Positions 22,281 to 34,482 of a stretch of 64,000 nt of DNA are shown here, piece after piece. Made by a program: the position numbers and the translations under genes. The notes under the pieces are model-generated. The model saw only the letters and a program-made list of their open reading frames with translations, ran no database searches and was not told the DNA's origin. Position 1 is the stretch's first letter. Each line of letters begins with the position of its first letter. The DNA comes from Isoetes taiwanensis (taxonomy: Eukaryota > Streptophyta > Lycopodiopsida > Isoetales > Isoetaceae): assembly GCA_021234155.1 (NCBI GenBank), contig JAJEKV010000271.1, positions 126,001-190,000 on the forward strand, in the 5' to 3' direction.

Positions 22281-23722
22281 CGAGATAAGGGCGTGGGTTT
22301 TAAAATTTCATTATAAGAAGGAGGGCAAATTGCTATATTACAAAGATAAGTTTGTGTGCGAGACTTCAAGAGTGCGTAAGCTTATTCTCCATGACACACA
22401 CAACAGCCCTATAGCTGGACATGCAGGTTTCATGAAGACCTACTTTAAGATTCGCTCTAGCTATTATTGGCCGTGTATGAAGAAGGACATTGCCAGATAC
22501 ATTAAGCAATGTCAAGTGTGTCAGCAAACCAAGGTTGAGCAATTAAGGATTCCAGGAGAATTACAACCTTTTTGTGCCCCAAATGGGAAGTGATAACCAT
22601 GGATTTCATTGTGGGCCTTCCGCGTACCCTCCGTGGATATGATGCCTTAATGGTAGTGGTCGACAAGTTGTCGAAGATGGCTCATTTCTTGCCATGTCGC
22701 ACCACGCAGACCACGACCTTGGATTACGGCTTTCTTTGTTTGCAAAGGAAATCTTGGGATTACGGGATGCCACGAGTGATCGTATCCAACGAGGATCCCA
22801 AGTTTGTAAGTGCATTCGGAAAGATTTCTTTGCCACCATCGGACCAAGCTTACTATGAGTGCAAACATATCATCCTCGGGACGGATGGACAAGCAAGCAG
22901 CGCACCAACCGCATTATAGAGGATATGTTGCGAAGTTATGTGTGGAGTAAGCATCTCAGTGGGCTGACTATATTTATTTAGTAGAGTGTGCCTATAACAG
23001 CATGAAACAGGAGTCTTCTAGAATGTCTCCCTTCATGATAAATTATGGTTATCAATGCCTTACTCCAGACACATGGCATAATCCCGTTTCTAAGGTGGAG
23101 GTTTCTCAACAACTCCTCTTGCAAATGCAAGCTTTGGTTGAGGAAGTTCGTGATTATTTATTGGCTGCACGCAGTCGTCAGAAAAGTGTGGCTGATAAGC
23201 ACAGGACCACACGCGTATTCCAAGTGGGCGATCCAGTTTGGCTCAAAATTAAGGTTAAGCAAGCCAAGCTTAAGATTGGTAACTGCAAGAAACTCGCACC
23301 CAGATGGGCTGGGCCGTTCAAGATCATTGAACGTGTTGGAGAACAGGCATATCGGTTGGATTTGCCACCCCGCTTGAAGATCCACAAGGTCTTTCATGTG
23401 AGTCTTACGAAGCAACGTACTCGAGATCGGAGGAGATCTTGGATACACCCACCCTCCTTGAAATGAAGAGCATCTAGAGATAGTGCCTGAAGCTCTTCTT
23501 GATCGGGCCTATAAGCAGACCAGAAGGACTCAAATGCTACCATATTTGGTCAAGTGGAAACACTTGCCAACTGAGGATGCTACGTGGGTGATGAAGATAG
23601 ACCTTGAAAAGCACTATCCGGACTTCATGCGGGAATCTCAAAGCCGCACCATCAACGATGTCATCAACCCCGCACCCGGCGGTAAGCTTAGAAGGCTTGA
23701 TTCGGCATGGATCATGCAGTAG
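22246..23722 (+). pseudogene. Chromovirus B integrase and chromodomain, copy 2
   Basis: The protein is the same as at 10196-11685, but here the core between about 22560 and 22920 is scrambled by indels. VSDRDPKF reads as VSNEDPKF, and the TDGQTER region is out of frame. Nearly all changes fall at CAG/CTG sites. The C-terminal barrel is open in 23002-23466 and the chromodomain frame in 23483-23722 (MLPYLVKWKHLPTEDATW). The array thus shows one good integrase (copy 1) and one good protease-RT (copy 2), with errors alternating between copies. Confidence 0.85.
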
Positions 23723-24360
23723 GCTGTGGGTGTAGATGCATCGTAAATAAAAGTAGTTACCGATGATGAGATCACCTTCGTGTTCTCTAGGACGTGGTGT
23801 ATTGTCAATGTCGGCATGACCGCGGATCGCTTCGAAAGCATGTAGTTGATAGGCCGCGTTCATCTCGGCTATAATGGAAACTTGGCCATTCCTTATGCCG
23901 CAATGAATTGCGAACCATACGCATGATAGGTTCCCTTATAGATAGGGTTTTCTTTTATTTTCTTATAGGGGGTGGTCCCTTCAACCACAACTTAATTACT
24001 ATCTATATATACTGATGTATTGACATGTGCAGGCCAGTGAGCGGTACGTGACCTGCCCATGTATAGAGGGTTGCTGATGGCCCAAACTTCCGTGTGTTGC
24101 TTTCAAGAATTTGATGTTACTTGTGTGATGTTTGCTATTGGACTCCGGTCCTTGAAACTTTTATTGTCATAATCGTGTGAAATGCACGTTGGTGCTTAAA
24201 CAGTTATATGTTTTTTAAACTTAATTTCTTTTACCTTCAGGAATAAGAAATTATTCTCATATTTTTCTGTATAACTTACTATATTTTATATTACCAAGAT
24301 GTTAGTCATGTTCTAACTAACCCCAATGCTGAGGACAGCATTATTTCTAAGGGGGGAGAA
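23723..24360 (+). other. 3' non-coding region and polypurine tract of chromovirus B, copy 2
   Basis: This matches 11686-12328 closely. The final aaggggggagaa at 24349-24360 abuts the third LTR-B start. No gene is supported. Confidence 0.7.
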
Positions 24361-25936
24361 TGTGACGTTCCACGTATTTATACGGTGTACGTATAAATAT
24401 ACTGACACGTCACGGGCTATCATGGCTATAAATATACGCCATCATGGGGGTATGTAGACTAACCCCAAAGGGTTAATTTAGCTATGCTAAATTAATAAGG
24501 GTTTAATTAAAGGTTAATTACCTATAATTAAGGGATAATTATCTAATTAACTTAATTAAGCTAATTAAGTTAGGCTAATTAATTAATTAGGAAGAGGACA
24601 CCTGGTACAAAGACTGGGTGCTCATAAGTACGAAGATGCTCAACAATATTTGATCATGCTTGGAAAATGCCTTTAAAATATCTCTCTGTCCACCAGAAAA
24701 TCCCCTCCAATTAGCAAATATGAAAAGGGGAAACCCTTTGTTCAAATCTAGCATTGCCTAAGCTGTCTTCAGCAGAATCAGGAAATCAAACTTGGCCTAC
24801 CTGTGGTACTACCCATTCATGTGAATCCAACAGGCCAGGATCAGCAAGTATTATCTGCATCACTATCTGTGCCTCAATCGCAAGAATTCCAACTGGAATA
24901 CATGATGTGACTAGTGTGGCAAGTCGCGTGTTTGTAAGCCAATATGCTTTTATGGTATGACTAGAAAAAATGCCCAGTGTTGCTGGGCTTTTCCTCGGGC
25001 ATAAGTAAAAAAGTAAATATAAATATTAGATTTAACTTAAAATATCTATAGGCAAAAGTATTTTATGGTCTTGAAGGCACTTGCAGAGTAGAGGAATCCT
25101 GAAAGAATCCATAAGATACTCAGTTTGAAAGAGGGCCGAAGTTGATATAAGTGTAAATAGTTGCGTGTTAAAACTAATGCAAAAACTAAAGCATGGTTTT
25201 GACCATTCCATACAATGTGGGCAAATAATAGAAGACACTTTTTAAGATGATTATATAAACTCGACGTTGGCAAGGCACACAATTCTCATATTGAAGGCAT
25301 TCTTCCACTTTCTAAAGTATAAATTGAACATTATGTTTCTTGTTGATCTATTATTGACAAGTTTAGCTAAGCCTCGTGCAAGTTGAGCATTGTTTATACA
25401 TTTCCCTTGTTTTTTCTTCATGACAGTTGCAAATAAATGCTTTGCACATTCATGCATAAACAATTAAGAACTTGTACATAACGACTAACGGGTCATTAGT
25501 TAAACATCTAGACGTCCAGTCGTTAAACATTTAGATTGTGCCATATGAAGCACCTCCATGGCCTCAACAATCTTTGATTTATGATCATCTAGAGACTCAA
25601 TAACATGCAAGACTTTAAATGGTCCATCTAAAAAGCATGTATTGACTTTGCCTGGCAATCTAGTTGATGATCCACTAATATATATAGCTGTTGTCCAAAC
25701 ATCTGGAAAATAGCTAGGGTCTTAAAATGCATTTCAGATGCAACAACTATTGTTTATTACAGGGAAGTATCGATCCATCAGAACTGTTAATATAGTCCCC
25801 ATTATTTTGTGCGATAGCACATATTCTGTGCACCTGCCTGTATCATTAGCTAAACATAAACACATGTCAGTAATTGAAAAGACAATCCATAGGAGTGAGG
25901 TCCAAATCCTTTGCTTGATCTTGATGGGCTGGCTTT
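24361..25936 (+). repeat. LTR-like module of chromovirus B, copy 3 (end of array)
   Basis: It starts TGTGACGTTCC and is nearly identical to the module at 12329. It contains a 21-base local insertion near 25143-25163 relative to copy 2. Identity stops after gggctggcttt at about 25936 and unrelated sequence follows. As an outermost 3' LTR it should be followed by a target duplication; I could not find a convincing one. Confidence 0.65.
25251..25721 (-). pseudogene. Captured exon-like reading frames in LTR-B module, copy 3
   Basis: The same two open pieces as at 13205-13675 are present: 25463-25251, with MKKKQGKCINNAQLARGLAK, and 25721-25500. Only a few substitutions separate them from copy 2. 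Function is unknown. Confidence 0.4.
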
Positions 25937-26904
25937 GAATAAGAAAATTTTGCATTGATGCCCCTTCTAATCTTATCCTAACTCTCATAATTTGAACATA
26001 ATATTCTGGCTCAACACTACAAAACTACACCCGGAAAAGATACCTGGATTTCTCGCCATCTCTTGGTTCAGTTTCAATATACTCTTAGCCGCTTATATGT
26101 TCTTCAGCACGAAAACTATCTCAAAGGAACTAGTTTCTCAGTATAGGAGGACCTCTCCCCTCTTCAATTGTGCAACCGTAAGGAGGAGCTCTGCAAGGTG
26201 AGGGCAGCCCGCCTGCAAAAGAAATGGGTAGTGTACAGGGGAGGGCAGCAATTATTCTAGACCAATGGCCTTCCAATCCTTGGATTGGCTATGTCTAGAT
26301 AATTTTAGAAGCACAAAATTACCGCTAGCATTAGCATTATCTTCTTCTTGGTAGTCTTTTATATTTGGTTATTGTGTTTGGTGATGGGGCCTAGTCCCCA
26401 GGTTTTAGATGGGATGTTGCCCTTGCATGTGCCGTCCTATAACCTGTCGAGTTCCCATGGACGTAAAAATTCATCTTATCTTATCTTATCTTATCTTATC
26501 TTATCTTATCTTATCTTATCTTATCTTATCTTATCTTATATCCATCCTTCAAAGAATGCATCTCATTGTCTGCTTTGCTTTGCAAGTACATCTAAATGCT
26601 CTTGATTTCTCATATTGTGTTAAAGTCCTATTCCATCAGGCCAGGTTAACAGTGACTAACCTGTGACTTCCTGTGACTTCTTGCAGAACAAATTGCATTT
26701 GAGCATGACCAGTCTGTTCATGGTGCAAAGCCAAATCATAGTTGGTTACATTAACATGCATGGCATCGTTTGAAATGCTCATCTTCTGGTCCTCATGTCT
26801 GGCACTGCCTTTTCACCACTTGGAAGCATAACTTCAGTGCTAAAAACGAATTCTGGCAAACCCTAAACTCCAAATAATGTAACGACCGTAGAAACAACTG
26901 TTCT
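25937..26904. other. Single-copy spacer between the 12-kb array and the copia nest
   Basis: I see no supported gene. It holds a pentanucleotide microsatellite at 26474-26539, preceded by a segment (about 26370-26473) that could be the 3' end of a SINE or LINE with a TTATC tail. That last point is only a guess. Confidence 0.6.
26474..26539. repeat. (TTATC)n microsatellite
   Basis: About thirteen uninterrupted copies of the pentamer cttat/ttatc are present. The reverse complement of the text just left of it plus three repeat units reappears at 40434-40470. Confidence 0.95.
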
Positions 26905-27552
26905 TGTTAGAATTCTTGAAGCCTCAATGCATCTAACTTAGATCAATCTAGTTTAACCATTAACTTCCATAAACCATTGCACTACAAAACCACTTATCCA
27001 ACTTAATTGATATTATTCATGATAATAATTCTATTGCAATTGAAGACCACTTCAATGCTTTCAAACGAAAACTTCAATGGTTCCAAATGAACAGTAATTT
27101 ACAGTCTTATTCATTCAATAAAACATCTGTACAGAGTGTTTCGTGCACCTCCGGCATCTCCAAATCTGTATATCCATTAATTATCTACATGGCTATTTAC
27201 AGTGATCTTCTACGGCTGATCCGGCGACGGTTAAGCAGAATATTCATAATTTTAGCTTGTCAACTTTCCTTCCAGATATTCGGCCTTAACCTCTTGCATA
27301 TTTTTAGTGATACTTATCTTTTAAATAACCCATCACCTTTAAGGTTTAATTCATAAACCATTAAGCAACTATAACCTTTAGTCTCCATATTTCTTTCCTC
27401 TCAATCATATCATTCCCTTAGCAACTTAAACAACTTAACTTCCTTCTTCCCTAAGATCACTGTGATATTTCTAGTGTCAGTCTGAGCTCTTATGCTGCAT
27501 AGGGATCTGAACCTACAGGAATATTTGATGACCAACCATATTTTTTCTAACA
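26905..27552 (-). repeat. 3' LTR of outer copia
   Basis: The 648-bp LTR is bounded by TGTTAGAA and TTCTAACA. It is immediately preceded, in the minus sense, by the polypurine tract gaaggaggaa (27553-27562). It matches 44130-44779. Confidence 0.93.
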
Positions 27553-28604
27553 TTCCTCCTTCATCATATATTCCTGAACATTTAAGCAATCTCTGAAATA
27601 AGTAAACTTCCTTTCAACTAGAGCCTTTGTGAAAATATCTGCAACCTGATCATGAGTACTTATATACTTCATTTCAATGTGACCCTTAGCTGCCAGATCT
27701 CTGATAAAATGCATATTCAACTCAATGTGCTTGGTTCTTTCATGCTCTACAGGATTTTTTACTATGGCAATACAGCCTTGACTATCTGTCAAGATAGTAG
27801 TTGGCTTGTTCTGAGTGCACTTCATTTCTTCAAGCAATCTTCTAAGCCAGATAACTTCTTTAGCAACCAATGATGCTGCAGCATATTCTGCCTCTGCAGA
27901 TGACATAGCTACTGCATTTTGCTTTTTGCATTTCCAGCTGACAACACCTCCTCCCAAGCAAATTACATATCCAGAAGTGGACCTTCTTGCACTGAGGTCA
28001 CCTCCCCAGTCAGCATCACTATAAGCAAGTAGATTAAGATTTTGTGAGTTGAATACAATTCCATGGTGTTTGGTACCCTTTAGATACTTCAAAACTCTTT
28101 TAGCTGTTGTCCAATGAACTTGACTTGGGTTGTGATTCCTTCTACTTAGGATATTTACAGTATAGGCAATATCTGGTCTGGTATTGTTTGCAAGATACAA
28201 CAGACATCCCACCAGTGATCTGTAAGGCACTTTTTCCATCTCTTCTTTTTCAAATTCTGATAAAGCTGAGCTGTCAATTGATGACCTGCCACAATTGGAG
28301 TTTTTGCACTGCTTGCTTCATAAAGGTTAAACCTTTTGAGCATATTGTCTATATGCCTACTTTGCTTCAGTTTTAGCATTCTCTTCTGTCTATCTCTTTC
28401 AACTTCAATGCCTAAGAATTGCTTGAGTTCCCCTAAATCCGACATTCGATATCTGTGCTTCAACATGTTTTTGCAATGATTTAGGCATTTTACACTTCTT
28501 GCTGCCATGATACAGTCATCTACATATAATGCTATTATGCAATAATCATTCTCTTGCTGATATTTGTACATATTTCCATCATTCCTGAATTTTCAAATCC
28601 CTGC
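27547..28604 (-). pseudogene. Outer copia RT C-terminal part and RNase H
   Basis: Reading right to left after the nested insertion: CIIALYVDDCIMAARSV (the YVDD catalytic box), YRMSDLGELKQFLGIEVE, a frameshift near 28230, then PYRSLVGCLLYLANNTRPD, LAYSDADWGGDLSARRSTSG, WKCKKQNAVAMSSAEAEY and ILTDSQGCIAIVKNP. It ends KHIELNMHFIRD...HDQVADIFTKAL. RNase H catalytic residues (D of SDADW, E of SAEAEY, D of TDSQ) are present. The stop lies only a few bases inside the LTR boundary. Confidence 0.92.
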
Positions 28605-30513
28605 TGTTGACCCTCAACCTGGCTAGAGAGTCAAACACAAGAAGCCAACTTGATTTTATGCTCAAGTTGGGGTTAGAACCTCCAGATCACTTAAGGTGAT
28701 CAGTCTACACAAGAATTTTTTAAAGAAAAAGCTCAAATATCAAGTACTCATACCTTTCCCAATTCAAGAATATGGAACCTTCACTCAAATTGATGTAGTT
28801 CTCATAGGTGGATTGATTTTCAAGGTCAAATGATTGTGACTTGTATAGAAAAGTTATAGGCATGCAAGGGAAAAGATCTTGACCAAGTCTGAGTTCTAGT
28901 CTGCAAGATATTCGATCTCAAAGTTGAGTCAATTTTTGGTCAATACTAGTCAAAGCCACAGACAGATCTCAGAATTTTGTAACTTGAGTTGCAGAGGGAA
29001 TTTTTGAGAAATTCCAAAATTGAGATGAAGTATAGGTCCCAAAGGTGTGGGGTATGCAATCAAATCCTATTTTGGATCACTAAAACTATTTTTTTGGCAC
29101 TGTTTTGTGGACAACAGTCTAAAATTGTATCAGACAGAATGCAAAAAATGATAACTTGAGTTTAGAATGGTTTTTTCTCGGACTTTTTGTGCACACAGGT
29201 GCAAATATGATGGGAAATGAGGGACAAATGGTCATATGCAAGAAAAGATGATGGGATATCTTACTGTAAAAATGTTTATATGGCAAAAATACTAAAAGAT
29301 CATGACAGTAAATTTTTTAAGCACTTGGCAGGCAATTTTTATTGATATGAAGGTAATACAAGATGAATATGGGTCTCAGGATCATAAATCAATCATCAAA
29401 ATATCTCAGAAGTTCATATAATAATATCATAACAGGAATATAAGTCCAATTTTCTCAAATCGAACTGTGGAATGCTCAGATACTTCATAAACGTCTTCAG
29501 ATCATGCTCAGCATGTATCAATGTTGAGGTTTGGTGCGTCTGGGCCTTCAAAAAACTTCTGTAATTGTTTCCCCGGTATATAGATTTGGATTTGATGATT
29601 TCGGCATCTTAGGACTTAATTTTAGGCTTAATGAGATGCTTATGAGCGGGAATCCAAGAATAGGTAGTTTTTATAGCTTAGGAATCCAATTCCGGCGTGA
29701 TTCGAGCAAGTTTCCAGGTTTAGGGTTGCTCAACTGTATTTCTCCAGAAATCTCGCGATACGGTGGCCGTATATTTGGGGAGTATAAACTCAGAATATGC
29801 TGTATTTCAAAATTTAGAAAAGCTAGGCTATGGTTCAAAAGGTGCCCCATAAAATAGTTAAGAAGTTTTGATCATTTGAGACAATGACAACCCTAATTTT
29901 TTGGGAATATGCTAGGTCTAGATACCATGCTTGGAATATTCCATGGGGTATATGGGTAACATGGGTATTTAAGGCACAATAGTGGGTAAAGTAAAAAAAG
30001 GGGTATAAGAAATTACAAACAAGAATTAGACTAGGGACATTTGCAAGGGTATGACATGGGGTATAAAATGAGAAAAAGAATATGAGATGGAAAGATCATT
30101 TTCGAGAGGGCAAAAGGCATTAGGAAAAAAAGGCTTAGGCAAGCATGGTGTGATTGGCAAAAAAGGTGAGCAAGGGGGGATATAGGTATAAGGGAAATAT
30201 GACTAGGAAAATTTCAAAATGGGGGTAAGAATATGGATAAAAAATGGCTAGGAGGTGGAATCAAATATCATGCTTCCAATCTTCTCAACCCAGAATCTCA
30301 TAAAGCATCCTTTGACTATCTTTGACCTCAAAATAGAGTATCTTTCATGGGAGTTGATATTGAATGTTTGTGTTGACCTTTGGAAATTGATGTTGTTTGA
30401 CCTTCACATCAATGTTGACTACCAAGCTCTTTTTTTATTTAATTCTTCCAAAATGACTTGACCTGACTTCAACATGAACCAACAGTTAGTATGTTGCCCT
30501 TTGGGGGCAACAT
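28605..30513 (-). repeat. 3' LTR of the nested gypsy element
   Basis: It runs from TGTTGACCCTC to GGGGGCAACA and matches 38998-40893 over its whole length. The terminal 21 bases form a hairpin (gttgccc / gggcaac). It lacks the 37-base insertion seen in the other LTR but retains a segment near 29050-29140 that is deleted there. Open frames such as 29531-29857 are repeated in both LTRs but have no recognisable domain. Confidence 0.93.
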
Positions 30514-33500
30514 CTCGCCAAAACAAGAAAATGGCTGGTCCCCTCAGCCATAAGGGGTCTTCAACTTTGTACCAAAGTGTCTAAGTAAGAATTATGGTAG
30601 AGAGAGGGTGTAAAGTGCAAGTGTTGATGGAATAGAGGTGAATATGGTGGTGTGAGAATGTGAGTGAGTGAAAAAAGGTGAATGAGTGTGAATATGATAA
30701 GGTGGTGATGGAGATGGAGTGTATGAGGTGAGGTGAATGTGCAAGTGTTGAGATCTCGCCAAAACAAGAAAATGCATGCCTTCCTGATCCTTAAAAATGC
30801 AGCTCTGCTATGATGGTGAAGCCGAATTGCAGAGTGCTTTCTTTTGGGAATGAAAACAAGAATAAGGAGTCTAAATATGTAGCATTATAACAGGGGGTTT
30901 TCTTTGTGTTTTTGTACGCTTTTTACAAAGGTTTTCCTAAGATTTCATGGCGTATTCGAATGGATGTACTAATGCGTACATCTAGAGTGCACCATTTCTT
31001 AGTCATTGATTTAGCTTTTTTTTTCAATGGTCCAACATCCAAGGGGTCACAACAAAAGCCCACTTTTTATTTTAGTGGCCATTTTCATAGTTTTGCATGC
31101 AAGCATCGTGCCATCATGTTTTAGGGTTATTTTAGGGTTAGGAAGAAAGAAGGCTGCAGGGTTCGAACATGCTGAGCCCCGTTTACTGTCTGAAGAACAA
31201 GCTGAATGGCACCATGTCGAAGATGGATTTCTTGAGCCTTCAAATGAATCTAAGTTCTTTGGAACAATGGAAATTGGTCTTAACTAAAAGCTCTTCTTGT
31301 TTTCTAATCAATGAAGGGGTTGGGGATGATATATATGATTTTCGTCCAATCCGCAAGCATTTTTACGTTGGATTTCATTCAAATCTGAAGCTGGAAGCAC
31401 AGGCTATGATGGTAAATAATGGCAGATCCCCCAATTTTTATTGTACTTGTGTTGATCTTCTGGTAAAAATCCAGTAACTGGCATCTCTAAAATGTCACAG
31501 CAGAAAATAGAGTCCGGTTAATATCAACTTTGAAAGCTTGTGGAAGCCTTGGGAGTCAGAGAACAAAAGGGGTGCATCCACACTTAAAGCGGAAAAGGTT
31601 CAAATACATCAAAGGTAAGAATGATTAAATTTCAAAGTTACCTTTTTTTTTTTCTTCGCTAACATGATCCCCGCCGAGAAGAAGGATCAAGCAAAAACAA
31701 AGGAAGCCCATGGTAAGTCCGAGAGGCACTGCCCTTGTGCCCCCTCAAGACGAGGGAAAGCAACAGTATTTGAATGCAGCTTAAAATAGGAAGAAGCGGT
31801 CAAACAAAACCTTCCACAAGATATTGTTATGAAATTCAGTTACCTTTTGTTGTGGCCAATGCAACAGGAAGAGCCTCCAATAGCTTTCCAAGTTTACCCC
31901 CTTGGAACCAAGGAACAGGAGAGGAACCATACTCTCTAACTACTCAAAGCATATATACCAGTAGATTATGCGGCAGATCAAATATGCACCTCATGCTCTT
32001 TCCATTAACATAAAATTCATGTCGTCTCTCACTTTCAAGTCCCCGGTGTTATATTTTTCACAGAAATCTATACTGCAGAACCCAGTTTATAGAGGAGACC
32101 AGACAGTTATCTGATATCTGCCGGGATTGTGACCCACTATCTGCCAATTTTAATTACAATGCAATGTATAGCATTGCGTAGTTCCAGTGTTTTTCATGCT
32201 CATAACTCTGTTGTTATTTTCAGTTTTGGTATAGATCAACTGCTGGTCTGAAGCCCCCTTGCCTTTGAGAAACTGCATCTCATGAATCTTAAACATGCAG
32301 GATCAATCTCGTTCTCCTGAGAGGACTTGGAATCTCCACTCGCAGTATTTTTGGAGCTTAGCCGATGCAAGATTGACCCTGAAAGCCCAGTGTAGATGGC
32401 TAAGGCCAATTTTCCCCATTAGAAAATGCTGCTTGAAACCAATGTGTTCAAGACCCAAGGTGCCATTGCACCACTACCAGGGGGGAAGGGGGGATTTATT
32501 AACATCTACTGAAGACCCATACACGAGAGCAAATATGTACAGCAGTTTGAACCTGCAAGGACGGTATGAGCCTCTTAGTCATTTCATGTAATCGTTTGCC
32601 AGAAAACATTTCTTACAAAGAAAATGGCAGGGCTTTTGTTCAAAAACTGGCACTAAATTTCTAGTTCATGGCAGTAATATTCAGAGCAGAGCATACACAG
32701 ACTTGGACAATATGACAGTGTTTTCATGTTTGGAATATTCTGTCCTTAGCTGAGTTATTTTCATATACTTTTCTGCTTAAAAGCTCACATTATTGGATCC
32801 CTTTGGCATTTAAAACACTGGCATTAATTTGCTTTAACTTCAGTAGAGGATGTTCAAGCTTCTCTAACTGTAGCATGGGCAATGGCTTGCATGCCAAGTA
32901 ATGGGGTGAACAGGAAGGGGGTGAAGATGCCTTAGGATTTCCAATTCTTATGGTTAATTGACAACCGCTTTTTGGTTAATTCTTATGGTTAATCTTCTGA
33001 GTTATCTTGCAAGAGAAGGCAGCGCTAAGTGGGTGCCTTGTACACATATCATGGTCTGTTGTGGAAATGGGAAGAACTGAACCATGCTTGGTTTCTTTGT
33101 GATCAACGCAGAATGAATGTTGCAATTACAAGGGCAAGAAGACAATGCTGCATCATTTGTGATACGAAGACAATGTTGTATCATTTGTGATACTGCAACA
33201 GTGTCTCGTCAGGGCTTCCTTAAGCGGCTTATTGACTATTTTGAGAAGAATGAGGAATATCTGAATGCCATGTATATATAGATTGCTAGGAAATTGTTAA
33301 GCGATTTATTGACTGTTTTGAGAAAAATGGGCAACACTTGAATGCCATGTATATAAGAATGCATACATGCAATCATCAATTGAATCCCTTTGCCATGGAA
33401 ATAATTTGTTTGTCTTCATGTTATTGTGCTTTTTAGTAATTAATATTTACGTCCATAAGGTCTACCTATGTTTGCTTTAGTTAGGGCCCGAAGGGCCCAA

Positions 33501-34206
33501 AATTTTTTTTTAACACAACTACCATTAACATTATTAACATAAACCATTGCATTTAACACATTTAAATTAAAATCCCCCTTAAACCCCCTTTGGTTTGGGT
33601 GCATATTCACACGGGGGGTTACGTAGGGCAGCGAGAGCCCCAAAAATATATTCACAATACATGTACAAAATTAACACCATTAAGTACATTCTCTCAAACC
33701 TTATAGTATTTTGCAAACCTCAATATACAGTATACAAAAACCTGTACATGCATACCCCACAAACGAGGATCATTATGTACGGTCCAGATCTTGGAATAAA
33801 GGGCAAATATGCCCATCCGACAGCAGGACCACTTATGACAGATGAATAAAGATGGAGAAAGGATGCACCTGTCATGGAAACACACAAACAAGTTAATCTT
33901 GACCTTTGCAACTCTGCCATGATGGTGAAGCTGAATTTGCAGAGTGCACATTTAGGGAAATAAAATGAGGAATATATGGCTAAATGGAGGGCAGGACCAC
34001 AATGAGACAGATGAATGAGGATGGAAGAAGGGTGCTCCTGCAAATGACACTTGGCAATTCATTAGTGAAAATCCTTGTCTTGGAGTAGTTTGATAGTTCA
34101 TCCTTCATTCTGGCTAACTGCAAACATAAACTCAATGAAAACTTTAGTTCTAAAGTGAAATCTAACCTATCTAATATTTAATCTTTAATTCTAACTTGTC
34201 TAAGTT
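30514..34206. other. Long 3' non-coding region of the nested gypsy element
   Basis: I see no convincing gene. A 21-base direct repeat beginning tctcgccaaaacaag occurs at 30514 and 30754. A degenerate tandem duplication of about 170 bp occupies roughly 33820-34050 (units share caggaccac and acagatgaat). Related text (atgatggtgaag...gcagagtgc) occurs at about 30812 and 33918. A short hairpin of two GGGCCC arms lies at 33484-33498. Long 3' regions are known in large Tat-type elements and sometimes carry captured sequence; I could not identify any. Confidence 0.6.
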
Positions 34207-34434
34207 CTAGAGCATAAAAAGGGACAAGCATATATGCTGATCCCAGTACCTTTTCAGGTGGATAGTGTTGATAGGATTTAGAAGTGGCACCCCTGAAGTT
34301 AATTCTTTTAACCAATAAGAATTGGTGCCTGCAGGTTCCAACACCTCATAGGGACCTTTCCAAAGATTTTCAAACTTACTAGCTGAGTCTTCCCTTGATT
34401 TATTGACCTGCAGAAGGGGGATTAATAGGGCCAA
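34207..34434 (-). pseudogene. Nested gypsy integrase C-terminal domain
   Basis: The minus-strand text includes NLWKGPYEVLEPAGTNSYW, LLNPINTIHLKRYW, the typical C-terminal beta-barrel of Tat/Athila integrases. Just upstream in another frame is FQIWGLDYIGPINPP, which carries the first catalytic Asp. The rest of the core, including the second Asp and the Glu, is missing between about 34395 and 34405. Confidence 0.8.
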
Positions 34435-34482
34435 TATAATCCAGTCCCCATATTTGGAAGGGTCCTGGAGAAATGATAGGAT

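Larger units (their letters stand above)
1..25936. repeat. Tandem array with a unit of about 12.04 kb (two units plus a partial third)
   Basis: The text beginning cccaaacttcc at position 1 recurs at 12048 and 24081, and the sequence stays collinear through both units. The repeated LTR starts lie at 278, 12329 and 24361, giving spacings of 12051 and 12032 bp. The third copy ends abruptly near 25936, where unrelated sequence begins. The left end of the array lies outside the window. Each unit is a composite of four different transposable elements, so the whole rearranged block was duplicated after it formed. Either a real tandem duplication (for example unequal recombination between the LTR-B copies) or an assembly artefact could explain it. 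Confidence 0.93.

Noticed and set aside
26474-26539. CRISPR-like or telomere-like array
   Set aside because: It is a simple TTATC pentanucleotide run without spacers. The plant telomere unit is TTTAGGG.
29531-29857. 108-codon frame in the LTR, repeated at 39938-40159
   Set aside because: It is conserved only because both LTRs are copies. It has no known domain and is shortened in the other LTR.
33440-34043. Host gene fragment in the nested element
   Set aside because: Frames on both strands are short, repeat-derived and without motifs.
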